The notes: generated by a model from the sequence alone, not told the origin. A stretch of DNA of 64,000 nucleotides from an uncultured Collinsella sp. (GCA_902493375.1 CABUPH010000007.1:1-64000); one strand, 5' to 3'. Positions 25,397 to 33,955 are shown, counted from the first letter of the stretch. Translations and numbers: made by a program.

Positions 25397-26029
25397 CTAT
25401 CCCCTCTTCCTTGCGGCGTCAGCGGCGCGGCGTGCCAGCGCATCGGCGCGCGGCAACCATGTGTCGAGCAGCTCATCACACGCCGTCTCGAGCTCCTCGG
25501 CACGAACGCGATCTTTCATAGACGTGGTGTTCGCAAAGAGCGTCAAGCTCGCGCCCTGCATGGCGGCGCGGCAGAACACGGCACCGCACGCCACGTCGGA
25601 CAGCAACTGGCGCGAACCCTTGTCGGCCATGTCCTCGAGCAGCGCCAGCGCGCGCCCGCAGACATCCATGATCCGATACGGTGGCATGGCCGCCACATGC
25701 AACGCGTCCTGGATCGCCGCAGGTCGAGCCGGGTCCTCGCGCGGAATACCATACGCCGCGGACACCTGTCCGTAGGCACGAACGTCCTCGGCGACCAGGC
25801 CCACAAGTTCCTGTGCCAACTCGTCTGCCTGAGCAAATGCGCGTGTCAGATCGTCTGCGCGATCGGCAAGCGCGGGATTGGTCGCCCCGTAGCGCGCGAC
25901 CATCCCGCAAAGCGAGGCTCCCAGCGCGCCCACAAAGGCGCTCGCGCTACCGCCGCCGGGAACCGGCTCACGCGCGGCAAGCGCCTGGGCAAACTCGCGA
26001 CAGGTTTTATCCATCATCTCTTGGCTCAT
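25397..26029 (-). CDS. fchA: FchA-type methenyltetrahydrofolate cyclohydrolase / cyclodeaminase family
   Basis: 210 aa, formiminotransferase-cyclodeaminase C-terminal domain (FTCD_C) standing alone. PVPGGGSASAFVGALGASL near the start is the family hallmark. Stand-alone members include FchA, which hydrolyses methenyl-THF to formyl-THF in acetogens and purine fermenters, and formimino-THF cyclodeaminase. Linkage to folD with a 2-bp gap favours the cyclohydrolase role. ATG at 26029 follows AAGGTG by 7 nt. It heads the operon, with a promoter at 26107-26135 and a leader hairpin at 26057-26084. Confidence 0.85.
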   Translation of the reverse strand: MSQEMMDKTCREFAQALAAREPVPGGGSASAFVGALGASLCGMVARYGATNPALADRADDLTRAFAQADELAQELVGLVAEDVRAYGQVSAAYGIPREDPARPAAIQDALHVAAMPPYRIMDVCGRALALLEDMADKGSRQLLSDVACGAVFCRAAMQGASLTLFANTTSMKDRVRAEELETACDELLDTWLPRADALARRAADAARKRG

Positions 26030-26056
26030 ACGCACGCACCTTCAAGTCATTTAGAT

Positions 26057-26084
26057 CGGTCGGGCGGCAACCGCCGGCCAACCG
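26057..26084 (-). promoter_or_regulatory. Leader hairpin of the fchA-folD operon
   Basis: A GC-rich stem (CGGTxGG.../...CCxACCG) with an inner GGCGG/CCGCC hairpin lies between the promoter and the fchA ribosome-binding site. It does not match the tetrahydrofolate riboswitch as I know it. Confidence 0.35.
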
Positions 26085-26106
26085 CATCGATCAAGTAATG
26101 GTGCTA

Positions 26107-26135
26107 AGTCTAGCCCATAAGCACATGAGCGTCAG
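26107..26135 (-). promoter_or_regulatory. Promoter of the fchA-folD operon
   Basis: CTGACG (26135-26130), a 17-nt spacer, then TAGACT (26112-26107), reading toward fchA. Confidence 0.55.
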
Positions 26136-26406
26136 CGCATCCGGCCATCGCGGATTTCTATGACACACGATAGGCGTCGGCACCGCAAACATGGGACACA
26201 TGGCCCACCTTTCGAGACTCCCGAGCAGCACAAGCTGGGGCATATCTATAAGTAAGGAACCCGTTGGGGAACGGCCGCGCAACGGCCACAAGCGATGAAC
26301 GGAGGCATAAGTCGCACAGTACACAGAGACATCCGCCGCCAGCGCAATCAGTACCCCAACAGCATGCGGCGCCGTGATGTCATCAGCAGACAAGGAGGAC
26401 GCCACC
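26136..26406. other. Intergenic region upstream of lipoprotein gene 1
   Basis: No convincing gene is seen. It contains a 19-nt sequence at 26191-26209 (ATGGGACACATGGCCCACC) that recurs exactly at 27157-27175 before the paralogous lipoprotein gene, and ends in the AAGGAGG of lipoprotein 1. The long leader (nearly 200 nt between the shared motif and the start) is unexplained. Confidence 0.5.
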
Positions 26407-27006
26407 ATGATGAAAAAGACCCTATCAATCCTTTCCCTTTGCATCGCCCTCTTTGCCGCGCTCGCCCTTGTGGGCTGCGGCGGGAGCGCATCGGGCGGCG
26501 GCAGCGCCCCCAAGAGCGAGAGCAAGGAAAAGGCCCCCGTCGCCAAGAAGACCGACTACATCTGGTTTAAGGTCGAGATGCCCGAGGGCGTCGGCGTAAG
26601 CGACTCTGCCGGCAAGAATGCCGACAGGGTCCAGCTCACCTTCCCCGAAGACGAGAACGCCTCGGCCGATCGCTTTATCCCCGTTTGGAAAAAAGCGCTG
26701 ACGGCCGAGGAATCCCACGCCGACCAGGCGGAAAAGAAGGGGGATACGTTCCAGTGGAAGGATGGCGGGTCCGTCGAGTATAACGGTAGGACGTGGCTCG
26801 TCGGAACATACGAGGACAACAGCGGCATCTCAACCATGCTTTTTACCGATGTTGAGCCGGGAAGCGTCTACGTCCTCATCTCGAACTTCGACCAGCACAA
26901 GAAAGAAGCCGAGGCACTCCTCAACTCCATCGAGTTCCCCGATGACATGGAAGAGGCAGTTTCCGAGGCACGCGAAGTCGAGATTTCGAGCATCGAGATC
27001 AAGTAA
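26407..27006 (+). CDS. Putative lipoprotein 1
   Basis: 199 aa. A lipoprotein signal peptide ends in LALVGC, with the lipidated Cys at position 24, followed by a short Gly/Ser/Lys linker. The mature domain has the sequence YIWFKVEMPEGVGVSD, then SADRFIPVW, VEYNGRTWLVG and SVYVLISNFDQHKKEAE. I do not recognise the family. It looks like a beta-rich extracytoplasmic domain. ATG at 26407 has AAGGAGG 8 nt upstream; ATG at 26410 is also possible. A paralogue is 240 bp downstream, arguing for tandem duplication. Confidence 0.8.
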   Translation: MMKKTLSILSLCIALFAALALVGCGGSASGGGSAPKSESKEKAPVAKKTDYIWFKVEMPEGVGVSDSAGKNADRVQLTFPEDENASADRFIPVWKKALTAEESHADQAEKKGDTFQWKDGGSVEYNGRTWLVGTYEDNSGISTMLFTDVEPGSVYVLISNFDQHKKEAEALLNSIEFPDDMEEAVSEAREVEISSIEIK

Positions 27007-27075
27007 TGGGACACCCGCACGCGCCTACGCGCACCCGCGCACATGCGCCCCATTAAAACAACGGGCGCCCAACCC

Positions 27076-27111
27076 GGGGAGGGCCGACAGCACCAGCCCT
27101 CCCCTCTTTTG
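27076..27111 (+). terminator. Terminator of lipoprotein gene 1
   Basis: 9-bp stem GGGGAGGGC/GCCCTCCCC followed by TCTTTT. Confidence 0.8.
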
Positions 27112-27156
27112 CGCCCGAACATATTGCCACTTAACGGCGCAAATCCGGCCCTCAGA

Positions 27157-27175
27157 ATGGGACACATGGCCCACC
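27157..27175. promoter_or_regulatory. Shared 19-nt motif (second copy)
   Basis: Exactly repeats 26191-26209. Its centre TGGGACACATGGCCCA is an imperfect palindrome, so it may be an operator shared by the two lipoprotein genes. This copy is 72 bp before the start at 27248. Confidence 0.45.
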
Positions 27176-27247
27176 CTAGCGAGCCGTCCACGCGTACAGT
27201 AAAGACAGGTAATCCATGGGCGGTTACAGATCGAGGAGGACACGACC

Positions 27248-27841
27248 ATGAAAAAGAAGGCCTTTGCGATTCTCACCCTCTGCATCAGTCTCTTTGCCGC
27301 AGTTGCCCTGGTGGGCTGCAGTGGCAGCGGCGACGCTACCGGAAGTGGCGGTGGCGGCGGGGCAGAAAAGCCAGCCGTGGATATGAGGACCGACTTCATT
27401 TGGTTTAAGGTCGAGGTTCCCGAGGGCGTCGAGATTACCGACGTTGCCGGCGACACCGCCGACAGGGCCCAGTTTAAGTTCACCGAGAGCGAGCACGCCA
27501 GCGATCGCTTCATCCCCGTCTTCGATCCTGACAAGAACGCCGACGAGCTGTTCGACTACGAGGCAAAGTGGAATGCCAGCTTTGAGTGGACCGAGAATGA
27601 CCCCGTCAAGTACAACGGCAAGACCTGGCGCAACGCTTCCTACACGCACTCGGGCGGCGTGACGACCGAGTACTTCACCGACGTTGACGGCGGCAGCGTG
27701 TACGTGCGCATCGACAACGTCGAGGAACACAAGGATGCCGTCGAGACCATGATGAAGTCCCTGGAATTTGCCGACGACATTGCCGAGGCCAAGACCGAGG
27801 CCATGGACGTCATGCTCGATGATATCGAGATCAAGCGCTAA
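27248..27841 (+). CDS. Putative lipoprotein 2
   Basis: 197 aa, paralogue of lipoprotein 1. The signal peptide is nearly the same (VALVGC, Cys at 24), with a Gly-rich linker after it. The mature domain aligns throughout: FIWFKVEVPEGVEITDVAGD, SDRFIPVF, VKYNGKTWRNASY, SVYVRIDNVEEHKDAVE, and both end in an acidic helix finishing EIK or EIKR. AGGAGG precedes the ATG at 27248. The protein is probably anchored on the outer face of the membrane; function unknown. Separate terminators show the two genes are transcribed independently. Confidence 0.8.
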   Translation: MKKKAFAILTLCISLFAAVALVGCSGSGDATGSGGGGGAEKPAVDMRTDFIWFKVEVPEGVEITDVAGDTADRAQFKFTESEHASDRFIPVFDPDKNADELFDYEAKWNASFEWTENDPVKYNGKTWRNASYTHSGGVTTEYFTDVDGGSVYVRIDNVEEHKDAVETMMKSLEFADDIAEAKTEAMDVMLDDIEIKR

Positions 27842-28145
27842 ACGACTGGCGAGCGCAACGGGAAACACGGTCGCAGTGCAAACAAGCGACGGTACCCCAG
27901 CGCTTCGTACCCAGGGAGGGCCGGTAAACCGACCCTCCTTTTCTTATGCCGATAGCCGGCGAACGCGAGGGTGCCGGGCGGCAAAACCACCCCCAGCGCG
28001 GTAGCAGCACAAATAGACAAGCGCCCCAACGCGTCCGCCCGCCGATTTATGGCGCCGCGCAGACAATTAAGCCAACACGTTTAGACATCCAGGCAGTATA
28101 GTGAACAAAATGAGTGCATAACCGCACCCTGCGAACGGAGGAGTT
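27842..28145. other. Intergenic region before the PI-PLC-like gene
   Basis: Holds the terminator at 27914-27945 and a -10-like TATAGT at 28097-28102, followed by GGAGGAG before the ATG at 28146. No gene is seen. Confidence 0.6.
27914..27945 (+). terminator. Terminator of lipoprotein gene 2
   Basis: Stem GGAGGGCCGGT/ACCGACCCTCC (10 of 11 paired) followed by TTTTCTT. Confidence 0.85.
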
Positions 28146-30032
28146 ATGACCGAACACCACGCCATCAGCCGTCGAGCATTCACGTTGGGCCTAGGACTCG
28201 CAGCATTGTCGCCATTTGTAAGCCTGCCCGAAACCGCGGGATTGGGCCTTCCCATGCGCGCGGCATTTGCAGAAGACACGCCCACACCGGCGGCCAACCT
28301 CGACAAGTTCGTCATTCGCCTTCGCCCCGCGGGCTATTTTCGCACCGCGAGCGTCAACGAAGACGGCAACGTCATCGGCAACGTCTGCCACCTATTTAAT
28401 GACGGCACGTCCAGCAAGCTCATCCTTGAGCACGTAAAGACCGATACAGAAAATACAAATTGGTATGCCATCCGCACCCTGCTCAATTTCGAAGAGCACA
28501 AGAAGACGGGCTACAGCATTTGGTCGGTCGATGGCGACTCGGACAAAGATGGAAAGGTCATCCACGTATGGAGTGGCGAGCACGACGACAAGCCCAGCCG
28601 CTCTTTTGCGTTCGACCGCCAGTCAAACGGAACCTACATCATCCGAGACCGCACAAACGAGAAAAAAGACATTAATTACCTGGCCATAGAAAAGGACGGC
28701 AAAGACCAAGACAACAACAAGATCTGCCACAAGAGGAAGAGCATTCCGTGGGAGCTCGAACTTGTCGGTTACGACAAGGGCGAGATCAATACCACGGTTA
28801 GAAGTATCGACTGGATCACGTATAGCAGCTACGTCGACGGACCATGCTGGATGAAATACGTCGACGGCAACAAATACCTCGACGAGCTGAGCATCCCGGG
28901 CACGCATGATTCAAGCACTTGCAGCGTCGACAACGACACCGAGCCCCAAACCTCGCTTGCAAAGTGCCAGCAGGATTACATCCCCACGCAGCTGCTCGAA
29001 GGCATTCGCTATTTTGATATCCGACTTGGAAAGAACAACGAGAACGGCGACCCCGGCATCGACCATGGAATATGCTACCTGCTCAAAAAAGACGGGGGCT
29101 TTATACATCTCTCCGATGTCATCGGTTACTTCAAAACATTTTTGAACGAAAACCCGTCAGAAGCGCTCATCATGCTGGTGTCACGAGGCAACGACGAAGC
29201 CACCGACGACAGTGTTACGACGGCTTTCGCCAATGTTATGGACAATAACTCCGATCTGTTCTATACGTCGAGCCATGTCCCCACACTGAACGAGGTGCGC
29301 GGAAAGATCGTCCTGCTGCGTCGATTTAAACTCGCCGGCGACAGTGTAGACGGCCACACGTGGGGCCTCGACCTCACCAAATGGGACGACAAAATCAAGG
29401 CGCATTCCGGAAAGTCCATGTGCCTCGTGAAATACGAGCAAGGCTTTGAGGCTACAGGCAATACGGGCGACAAAGAGCCCTATAGCACAGCGGTATATGC
29501 CCAAGACCATTACAGCTGCACGGGATCCAGTAAGATCGACTGGGTCGATATGGCCCTGAAGGCGGCGGCCGAGTTCGAGCCCAGCACAGTAGATATCACT
29601 GCCGCGGACGGGACAACGGTGCAGGCAACGGAGCGCTGCTGGTTTATTAACTACACTAGCTGCACGCAAAACAACCCTTTTACCGCAGCGCGAGTGGTCG
29701 ACGAGCACCTGTACAAGAGCTCGTATATAAACAATACCGGAGTTGAGGGCACAAAAGAGAACTGCCGTAAGCGCATTGGCATCATTGCGTCCGACTTTGT
29801 TGATGCCGCACTGGCCCGAAGCATCTACCAGCGCAATTACGATACGCAGCACAAGCAGACAGCTTCGTGCTACCTCCCAGCCCGCATGCGCATGACGTAC
29901 GGCGACTCGCTGAGCGATGCCTCGCTCCAGGATGGCAAGACCCGTTGGCGAGGGCCATTTCCGCCTCGTCAACAGCAGCAACGTACTCAACGTGGCGGCT
30001 TCGGGCCATGCGTTTGCCATCGAATATGTTGA
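28146..30032 (+). CDS. Tat-exported PI-PLC X-domain protein with lectin-like N terminus (frameshifted at 3' end)
   Basis: 628 aa as read. A twin-arginine signal (SRRAFTLGLGLAAL, Arg9-Arg10) precedes a region (about 52-208) that resembles a ricin-type beta-trefoil (YSIWSVDGDSDKDGKVIHVW). A phosphatidylinositol-phospholipase C X-type domain follows: SIPGTHDS with catalytic-type His254, RYFDIRLG, and a second His in DHGICYLL. At about 29943-29955 the reading frame shifts by one base: the last ~25 residues (Pro/Arg/Gln-rich) are out of frame, and the true C terminus continues in another frame to 30612. Probable role before the break: cell-surface phosphodiesterase on inositol lipids or a glycan-linked phosphate (inference). 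Confidence 0.85.
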   Translation: MTEHHAISRRAFTLGLGLAALSPFVSLPETAGLGLPMRAAFAEDTPTPAANLDKFVIRLRPAGYFRTASVNEDGNVIGNVCHLFNDGTSSKLILEHVKTDTENTNWYAIRTLLNFEEHKKTGYSIWSVDGDSDKDGKVIHVWSGEHDDKPSRSFAFDRQSNGTYIIRDRTNEKKDINYLAIEKDGKDQDNNKICHKRKSIPWELELVGYDKGEINTTVRSIDWITYSSYVDGPCWMKYVDGNKYLDELSIPGTHDSSTCSVDNDTEPQTSLAKCQQDYIPTQLLEGIRYFDIRLGKNNENGDPGIDHGICYLLKKDGGFIHLSDVIGYFKTFLNENPSEALIMLVSRGNDEATDDSVTTAFANVMDNNSDLFYTSSHVPTLNEVRGKIVLLRRFKLAGDSVDGHTWGLDLTKWDDKIKAHSGKSMCLVKYEQGFEATGNTGDKEPYSTAVYAQDHYSCTGSSKIDWVDMALKAAAEFEPSTVDITAADGTTVQATERCWFINYTSCTQNNPFTAARVVDEHLYKSSYINNTGVEGTKENCRKRIGIIASDFVDAALARSIYQRNYDTQHKQTASCYLPARMRMTYGDSLSDASLQDGKTRWRGPFPPRQQQQRTQRGGFGPCVCHRIC

Positions 30033-30612
30033 TGTCGATGCTCTGGGTAACGAGACCGTCACGGGGCTGCAGGGCTCCGTGCCCATCGATATCGATCCAC
30101 GCGCGCTGACACCCCATTTTGAGGGACTCGAAGGCCTTAAGGCCGGCGAAGACGTGCGCGCCAAGATTGCGGCATCACTCGAGGGCAAGCTCGAAACCGA
30201 TGCCTGCACGGCCCATCTCGAGTTTGTGCACGACGCGGACGGCGCTCCGGGCACGGCAATGGCCGAGGGCGAAACATTTGCCGCAGGAACGTACTGGGTG
30301 CGCGTGAACGGTCTCTTGGGCGACGCGGCGCAGAACTACACGCTCGCCAGCGATGGAGCCGCAAGCTTTACCGTAGCGGCCTCGGACAGTGCAAGCGGCG
30401 CCGGCACCGGCAGCGGCACGGGTTCCAACGCAGGCAGCGCTGATAAGAATGGTAAGGGCAACAAGGGCAAGGGCTCGGGCGGAAAGCTCGCCGACACGGG
30501 CGACGGCTCTGGCGTTGCCGCCGGGCTCGCTGCCGCCGCCGTGGCGACAACGGTCGCAGGTGCAGCAATGCTTGCCAGTGACCGCGAAGACAGCGAAGGC
30601 GCTAGCGAATAA
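29917..30612 (+). pseudogene. Out-of-frame C-terminal part of the PI-PLC-like surface protein
   Basis: This frame continues the preceding protein from about 29956 (GEGHFRLVNSSNVLNVAAS) and ends in a cell-wall sorting signal: LADTG, a hydrophobic helix (AGLAAAAVATTVAGAAML) and a short charged tail. LAxTG is a sortase motif typical of high-GC Gram-positives. Removing one base in the CGTTGG run near 29953 restores a single protein of about 820 aa. No start codon with a ribosome-binding site exists for this part alone. It could be a mutation, a sequencing error or a slippage site. Confidence 0.75.
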
Positions 30613-30641
30613 GCAAGCCGGCCTTTTAGACACATCGACTC

Positions 30642-30682
30642 AATCGGGGGCGCAGGACACCGTACTGTGCCCCCGATTTTTA
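30642..30682 (+). terminator. Terminator of the PI-PLC-like gene
   Basis: Stem AATCGGGGGCGCAG/CTGTGCCCCCGATT followed by TTTT. Confidence 0.85.
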
Positions 30683-30720
30683 CCTTGGCCCAAACGCCGC
30701 CATAGGCTACATCACCATAT

Positions 30721-30975
30721 TCAGCGCGTTAACAAACTCCTGGCCTTCGCACGGCTGCTCAGGCTAAAGACGCAAGCAGTCAACAGCCTGTTACGTAGGA
30801 AAACGTCGCGGCCCTTGATCCTGTTGACCCCCGTGATGTCCTTAAGATAGACAATCTCGGTGTGCTTGCCGCCAAAAGTGCCCTTCTTGAGCACCTCGAT
30901 ACGGTTGGGGTAGATCTTAACGTCTTTAAACCTACCCGAACCTTTGTCCTGGAACAGCAAAGTGTTGTTATCCAT
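30721..30975 (-). CDS. Small PH-like domain protein, frameshifted near the C terminus
   Basis: 84 aa as read from ATG 30975 (GGAG 8 nt upstream). The segment GRFKDVKIYPNRIEVLKK, then YLKDITGVNR, resembles small bacterial PH-type domains (DUF4429-like). The last ~15 residues (SSRAKARSLLTR) look out of frame: the adjacent frame reads EQPCEGQEFVNALNMVM and stops at 30707, which is the kind of ending such proteins have. A single-base change near 30770 would join them. Probably a broken or error-affected gene. Confidence 0.55.
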   Translation of the reverse strand: MDNNTLLFQDKGSGRFKDVKIYPNRIEVLKKGTFGGKHTEIVYLKDITGVNRIKGRDVFLRNRLLTACVFSLSSRAKARSLLTR

Positions 30976-31143
30976 GCGTGTCACTCCCGCGGGGTTCGCT
31001 AAAACTGCCTCTATGGTCACATTTTAACCACCGCAAGGCTCCCATGCGAAGGTGCCAGACAGCACAGCAATTCGTGTCCGCGCGAGGCTTTAAACTAAAT
31101 GCGATAAAGATGCATTCCACAAGAGGAAAGTGGGGCGACAGTG

Positions 31144-32193
31144 ATGGGCGAACTGGTAAACCGTGGAGAATCGGCAATCGTACCCGAAGGTTTTTACAAG
31201 CAGGTCTCCTCAATTCTCAACGCCGCTCGCGACAAGGCCTATACCGCCGTTAACTTTGCGATGGTTGAGGCGTATTGGGAGATCGGCAAGAGCATTGTTG
31301 ATGAGCAGGGCGGAGAGGAGCGCGCCAAGTATGGAGAGGCACTGCTCAAGGCCCTCGCAATCAGACTTACCAAGGATTTTGGTAAAGGTTTTGAAGCAAG
31401 AGAGCTGCGCAAAATGCGTCAGTTTTATCTTGCATTTCCAATTCGGGACTCACTGCGTCCCGAATTGAGCTGGACTCATTACCGCAGGTTGATGCGCATT
31501 CCCGACCCTGATGCTCGCACATGGTACATGAACGAATGCGCCGTTTCTCGCTGGAGCACGCGCCAGCTCGAACGCCAGATCAACACCATGTTCCGCGAGC
31601 GCCTACTTACCAGCAAGGACAAAGAGGCCGTCACCCAGGAAATCCAAGAGAGCGCCCCGGCTCGTCGCCCCGAGGATATCATCCGCGACCCATATGTACT
31701 GGAGTTTTTAGGTTTCTCGGACGATGCTACGTTTCGCGAGAGCGATCTAGAGCAGGCGCTCATCACGCATCTTCAGAAGTTCCTGCTGGAGCTTGGTCGT
31801 GGCTTCGCTTTCGAGGCGCGCCAAAAGCGCATCACCTTTGATGGGCGCCATTTCTATATTGACCTTGTTTTTTACAACTATCTGATGCGCTGCTTCGTGC
31901 TCATCGACCTTAAGACCGATGACCTTACGCATCAGGACCTGGGCCAGATGCAAATGTATGTGAACTACTACACGCGCGAGCTCATGAACGAAGGCGACAA
32001 TCCGCCCATAGGCATCGTGCTCTGCGCGGACAAAAGCGATTCGATTGTCGAGTACACGCTGCCCGAAGACAACGACCAAGTGTTTGCCGCCAAATACCTG
32101 CCGTATCTTCCAAGCAAGGAAGAGCTGGCGCGCGAGCTGAGTGCCGAGTACCGCGCCATCAACGAAGCGACTAATGGCGAAACGCAAGGGTAG
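31144..32193 (+). CDS. yhcG: YhcG/DUF1016 family PDDEXK nuclease-domain protein
   Basis: 349 aa. N-terminal DUF1016 region (about 15-180; AYWEIGKSIV, LSWTHYRRLM) and C-terminal PD-(D/E)XK-type domain (about 185-340) with FAFEARQKRI, YIDLVFYN and FVLIDLKTD supplying the acidic and Lys residues of the nuclease core. Members are often found near restriction systems or in mobile regions; their substrate is not settled. It stands alone here in an accessory patch with broken genes on both sides, consistent with horizontal acquisition. ATG at 31144 is used; GTG at 31141 is equivalent. Confidence 0.88.
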   Translation: MGELVNRGESAIVPEGFYKQVSSILNAARDKAYTAVNFAMVEAYWEIGKSIVDEQGGEERAKYGEALLKALAIRLTKDFGKGFEARELRKMRQFYLAFPIRDSLRPELSWTHYRRLMRIPDPDARTWYMNECAVSRWSTRQLERQINTMFRERLLTSKDKEAVTQEIQESAPARRPEDIIRDPYVLEFLGFSDDATFRESDLEQALITHLQKFLLELGRGFAFEARQKRITFDGRHFYIDLVFYNYLMRCFVLIDLKTDDLTHQDLGQMQMYVNYYTRELMNEGDNPPIGIVLCADKSDSIVEYTLPEDNDQVFAAKYLPYLPSKEELARELSAEYRAINEATNGETQG

Positions 32194-32372
32194 CAGCACA
32201 TTGCGACCGAAACCACCGCAGCCGTCGCAGGCGCACTCGCGGTTGCGACGCACGCTACGAAACAATACCGGTCATGGACGCCGGCAACGACATTCCAACC
32301 GTGGCTGGCGAGCGTGACCTGACAGGCAAAGACGCGGCCTTCGTCTGATGTGGATCCATTGGTTGCCACAGA

Positions 32373-32402
32373 AAAGGGCCGGTTGCAGCCGGCCCTTTAG
32401 AC
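32373..32402 (+). terminator. Terminator-like hairpin after yhcG
   Basis: Perfect stem AAAGGGCCGG/CCGGCCCTTT. Its T run is short on the plus strand and TTTTCTG on the minus strand, so it may work in both directions. Confidence 0.6.
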
Positions 32403-32478
32403 GATAGCACCTGCGTTGTCCGCGCTTCCAAAGTTGACCGACTGAGGAGCGGGTTCCGCGGCACACCTTGATTTTATC

Positions 32479-32520
32479 CGGTGGGGCGGCTCTTTTGCAG
32501 CCGTTCCACCGTTTATTTAT
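32479..32520 (+). terminator. Terminator-like hairpin
   Basis: Stem CGGTGGGGCGGCT (32479-32491) with AGCCGTTCCACCG (32499-32511), 11 of 13 paired, followed by TTTATTTAT. Confidence 0.5.
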
Positions 32521-32617
32521 ATCTGGCACCCTCAAACAATCAGACGGCAGCCCGCACTCCTGAGAGCTGCCCCGCACCCCCGGCCATCACCTTACGGCAA
32601 CAACCGGCACTACTCCC

Positions 32618-33955
32618 CTACTTCCCAAATAGCGCACCCAGCAGACCGCGGCGTTTGGGCTTTTCTTCTCGGTATGAACCCTCGGCAACCGCTGCAACCT
32701 GGCGCGGTTGCTCGCCGCCTCCACGGCGCACGATCTGGTATAGGAACGGCGATTTAACATATTTGACCTCGACGGGTGTGGCGTGCACGGTGCTTTCTCC
32801 GGACAGATGCAGACTCGGGTTGAGCGGCGCCACGATATGCGTCTCGCGCTTGTCGCTAAACACCACCGCGGCCGCACGACCCGTCTGGCCGTTTACGGCG
32901 ATGCGCACCTGCTCGCCGTCGCGGCTGTCCGTTGCCGGACGGTCGACAAAGTACACCGGCACCATAACTAGGCCGTCCTTATGCTTGCGGGCCTTGCGCG
33001 CCCACGTGCGGATGCTCTTTTTATTGAGACCCAGTACAGCCTCGGCGTCGTTGCCTGCAACGTCGAGCGCCAGCTTATCAATGACCACCTGGTCCTTGGT
33101 GGACGCATCGACGGAGACAACGCGGAAGTCACCTTCCTGCATGGCCGGATCAAACGGCCCAACCTTGACAAAGTCCCACGGCTCCAAAATGCCCATAAGG
33201 CGAACATCCAGATAGTTTGCCCGCGGATACGCCCAGTCGAGCACCTCGTAGTACACCAAGGTCTCCTTGCTCAGCCCCTTGCCCGGGAAGGACGCCATCA
33301 TGCGCAGATCCGCGAGCGCCATGGGAAAGTAGAAGAGCATCATGTCGTTTTGGATCGCGTCCTCCACGTCGTGCCCGGCAAAGGCGTCGGGGTACTGGCG
33401 CACCAGCTGCAGCGCATTGGCACGTGCCTGCTGCAGCGAGATCTCGCAGGGAATGCCCTGCTCTGGCACATACTCGGCACCCACGCCCATGGTCAGGCGC
33501 TTACTGAATGCGCCGGGTTTGAGCAAGTCGGCCACACCAATCTTGTTGCCGCAGGACGGGCACTCAAACACACGCTGCGCTGACTCGCCCTCAAAGGACG
33601 CACCACAGAAGGGACAAGGAATGCTCACATGCGTGGCCTCTTGGAACTCCTGCGCCGTGCCGCGATCCTCCCACAGCAGATGTTCCAGGACCGACTGATT
33701 GCGCCAGTGCGAATTGAAGAAATACCAGTCCGGGTCCTCCGGGCGCTCGAGTTGCGACACATGTGTGAGCTTGAGCAGTCCATCCACCACCGTCAACGGC
33801 GTATGACGAATGCCCAAAGCGCTCTTGGGCTCCCCGGCATCCGCCTGCCACGGGATGACCGTTCCGCAATAGGCACACTCAAAGCTGCGCTTAGCCTGGT
33901 GCGAGTACATAGGGCCGCCGCAGTTTTGGCATTTAATGGCAAACATCTCGTCCAT
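32618..33955 (-). CDS. Zinc-ribbon protein of unknown function
   Basis: 445 aa. Two CxxC...CxxC zinc ribbons are visible: CQNCGG...CAYCG at about 9-31 and CPFCGA...CPSCG near 112-134, in the style of TFIIB-type or primosomal zinc ribbons. Between and after them is an alpha/beta region with no motif I know, and the C terminus is basic (KPKRRGLLGALFGK). The ATG at 33955 has AAAGGAGG upstream; a longer in-frame start at 34006 is not needed. Cytoplasmic. It may bind nucleic acid or act as a chaperone-like scaffold; sequence does not decide. Confidence 0.7.
   Translation of the reverse strand: MDEMFAIKCQNCGGPMYSHQAKRSFECAYCGTVIPWQADAGEPKSALGIRHTPLTVVDGLLKLTHVSQLERPEDPDWYFFNSHWRNQSVLEHLLWEDRGTAQEFQEATHVSIPCPFCGASFEGESAQRVFECPSCGNKIGVADLLKPGAFSKRLTMGVGAEYVPEQGIPCEISLQQARANALQLVRQYPDAFAGHDVEDAIQNDMMLFYFPMALADLRMMASFPGKGLSKETLVYYEVLDWAYPRANYLDVRLMGILEPWDFVKVGPFDPAMQEGDFRVVSVDASTKDQVVIDKLALDVAGNDAEAVLGLNKKSIRTWARKARKHKDGLVMVPVYFVDRPATDSRDGEQVRIAVNGQTGRAAAVVFSDKRETHIVAPLNPSLHLSGESTVHATPVEVKYVKSPFLYQIVRRGGGEQPRQVAAVAEGSYREEKPKRRGLLGALFGK

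Larger units (their letters stand above)
32194..32617. other. Gene-poor interval with two hairpins and a possible gene remnant
   Basis: About 424 bp. The first part (32205-32347) may be a decayed coding remnant: Ala-rich TETTAAVAGALAVATHATKQ in one plus frame, and DIPTVAGERDLTGKDAAFV with a TGA stop in another. Two terminator-like stems follow, 32373-32398 and 32479-32511. Nothing else is recognised. Confidence 0.4.

Noticed and set aside
26030..26106. Tetrahydrofolate riboswitch before fchA-folD
   Set aside because: A hairpin exists, but the conserved THF-riboswitch core sequence is not present.
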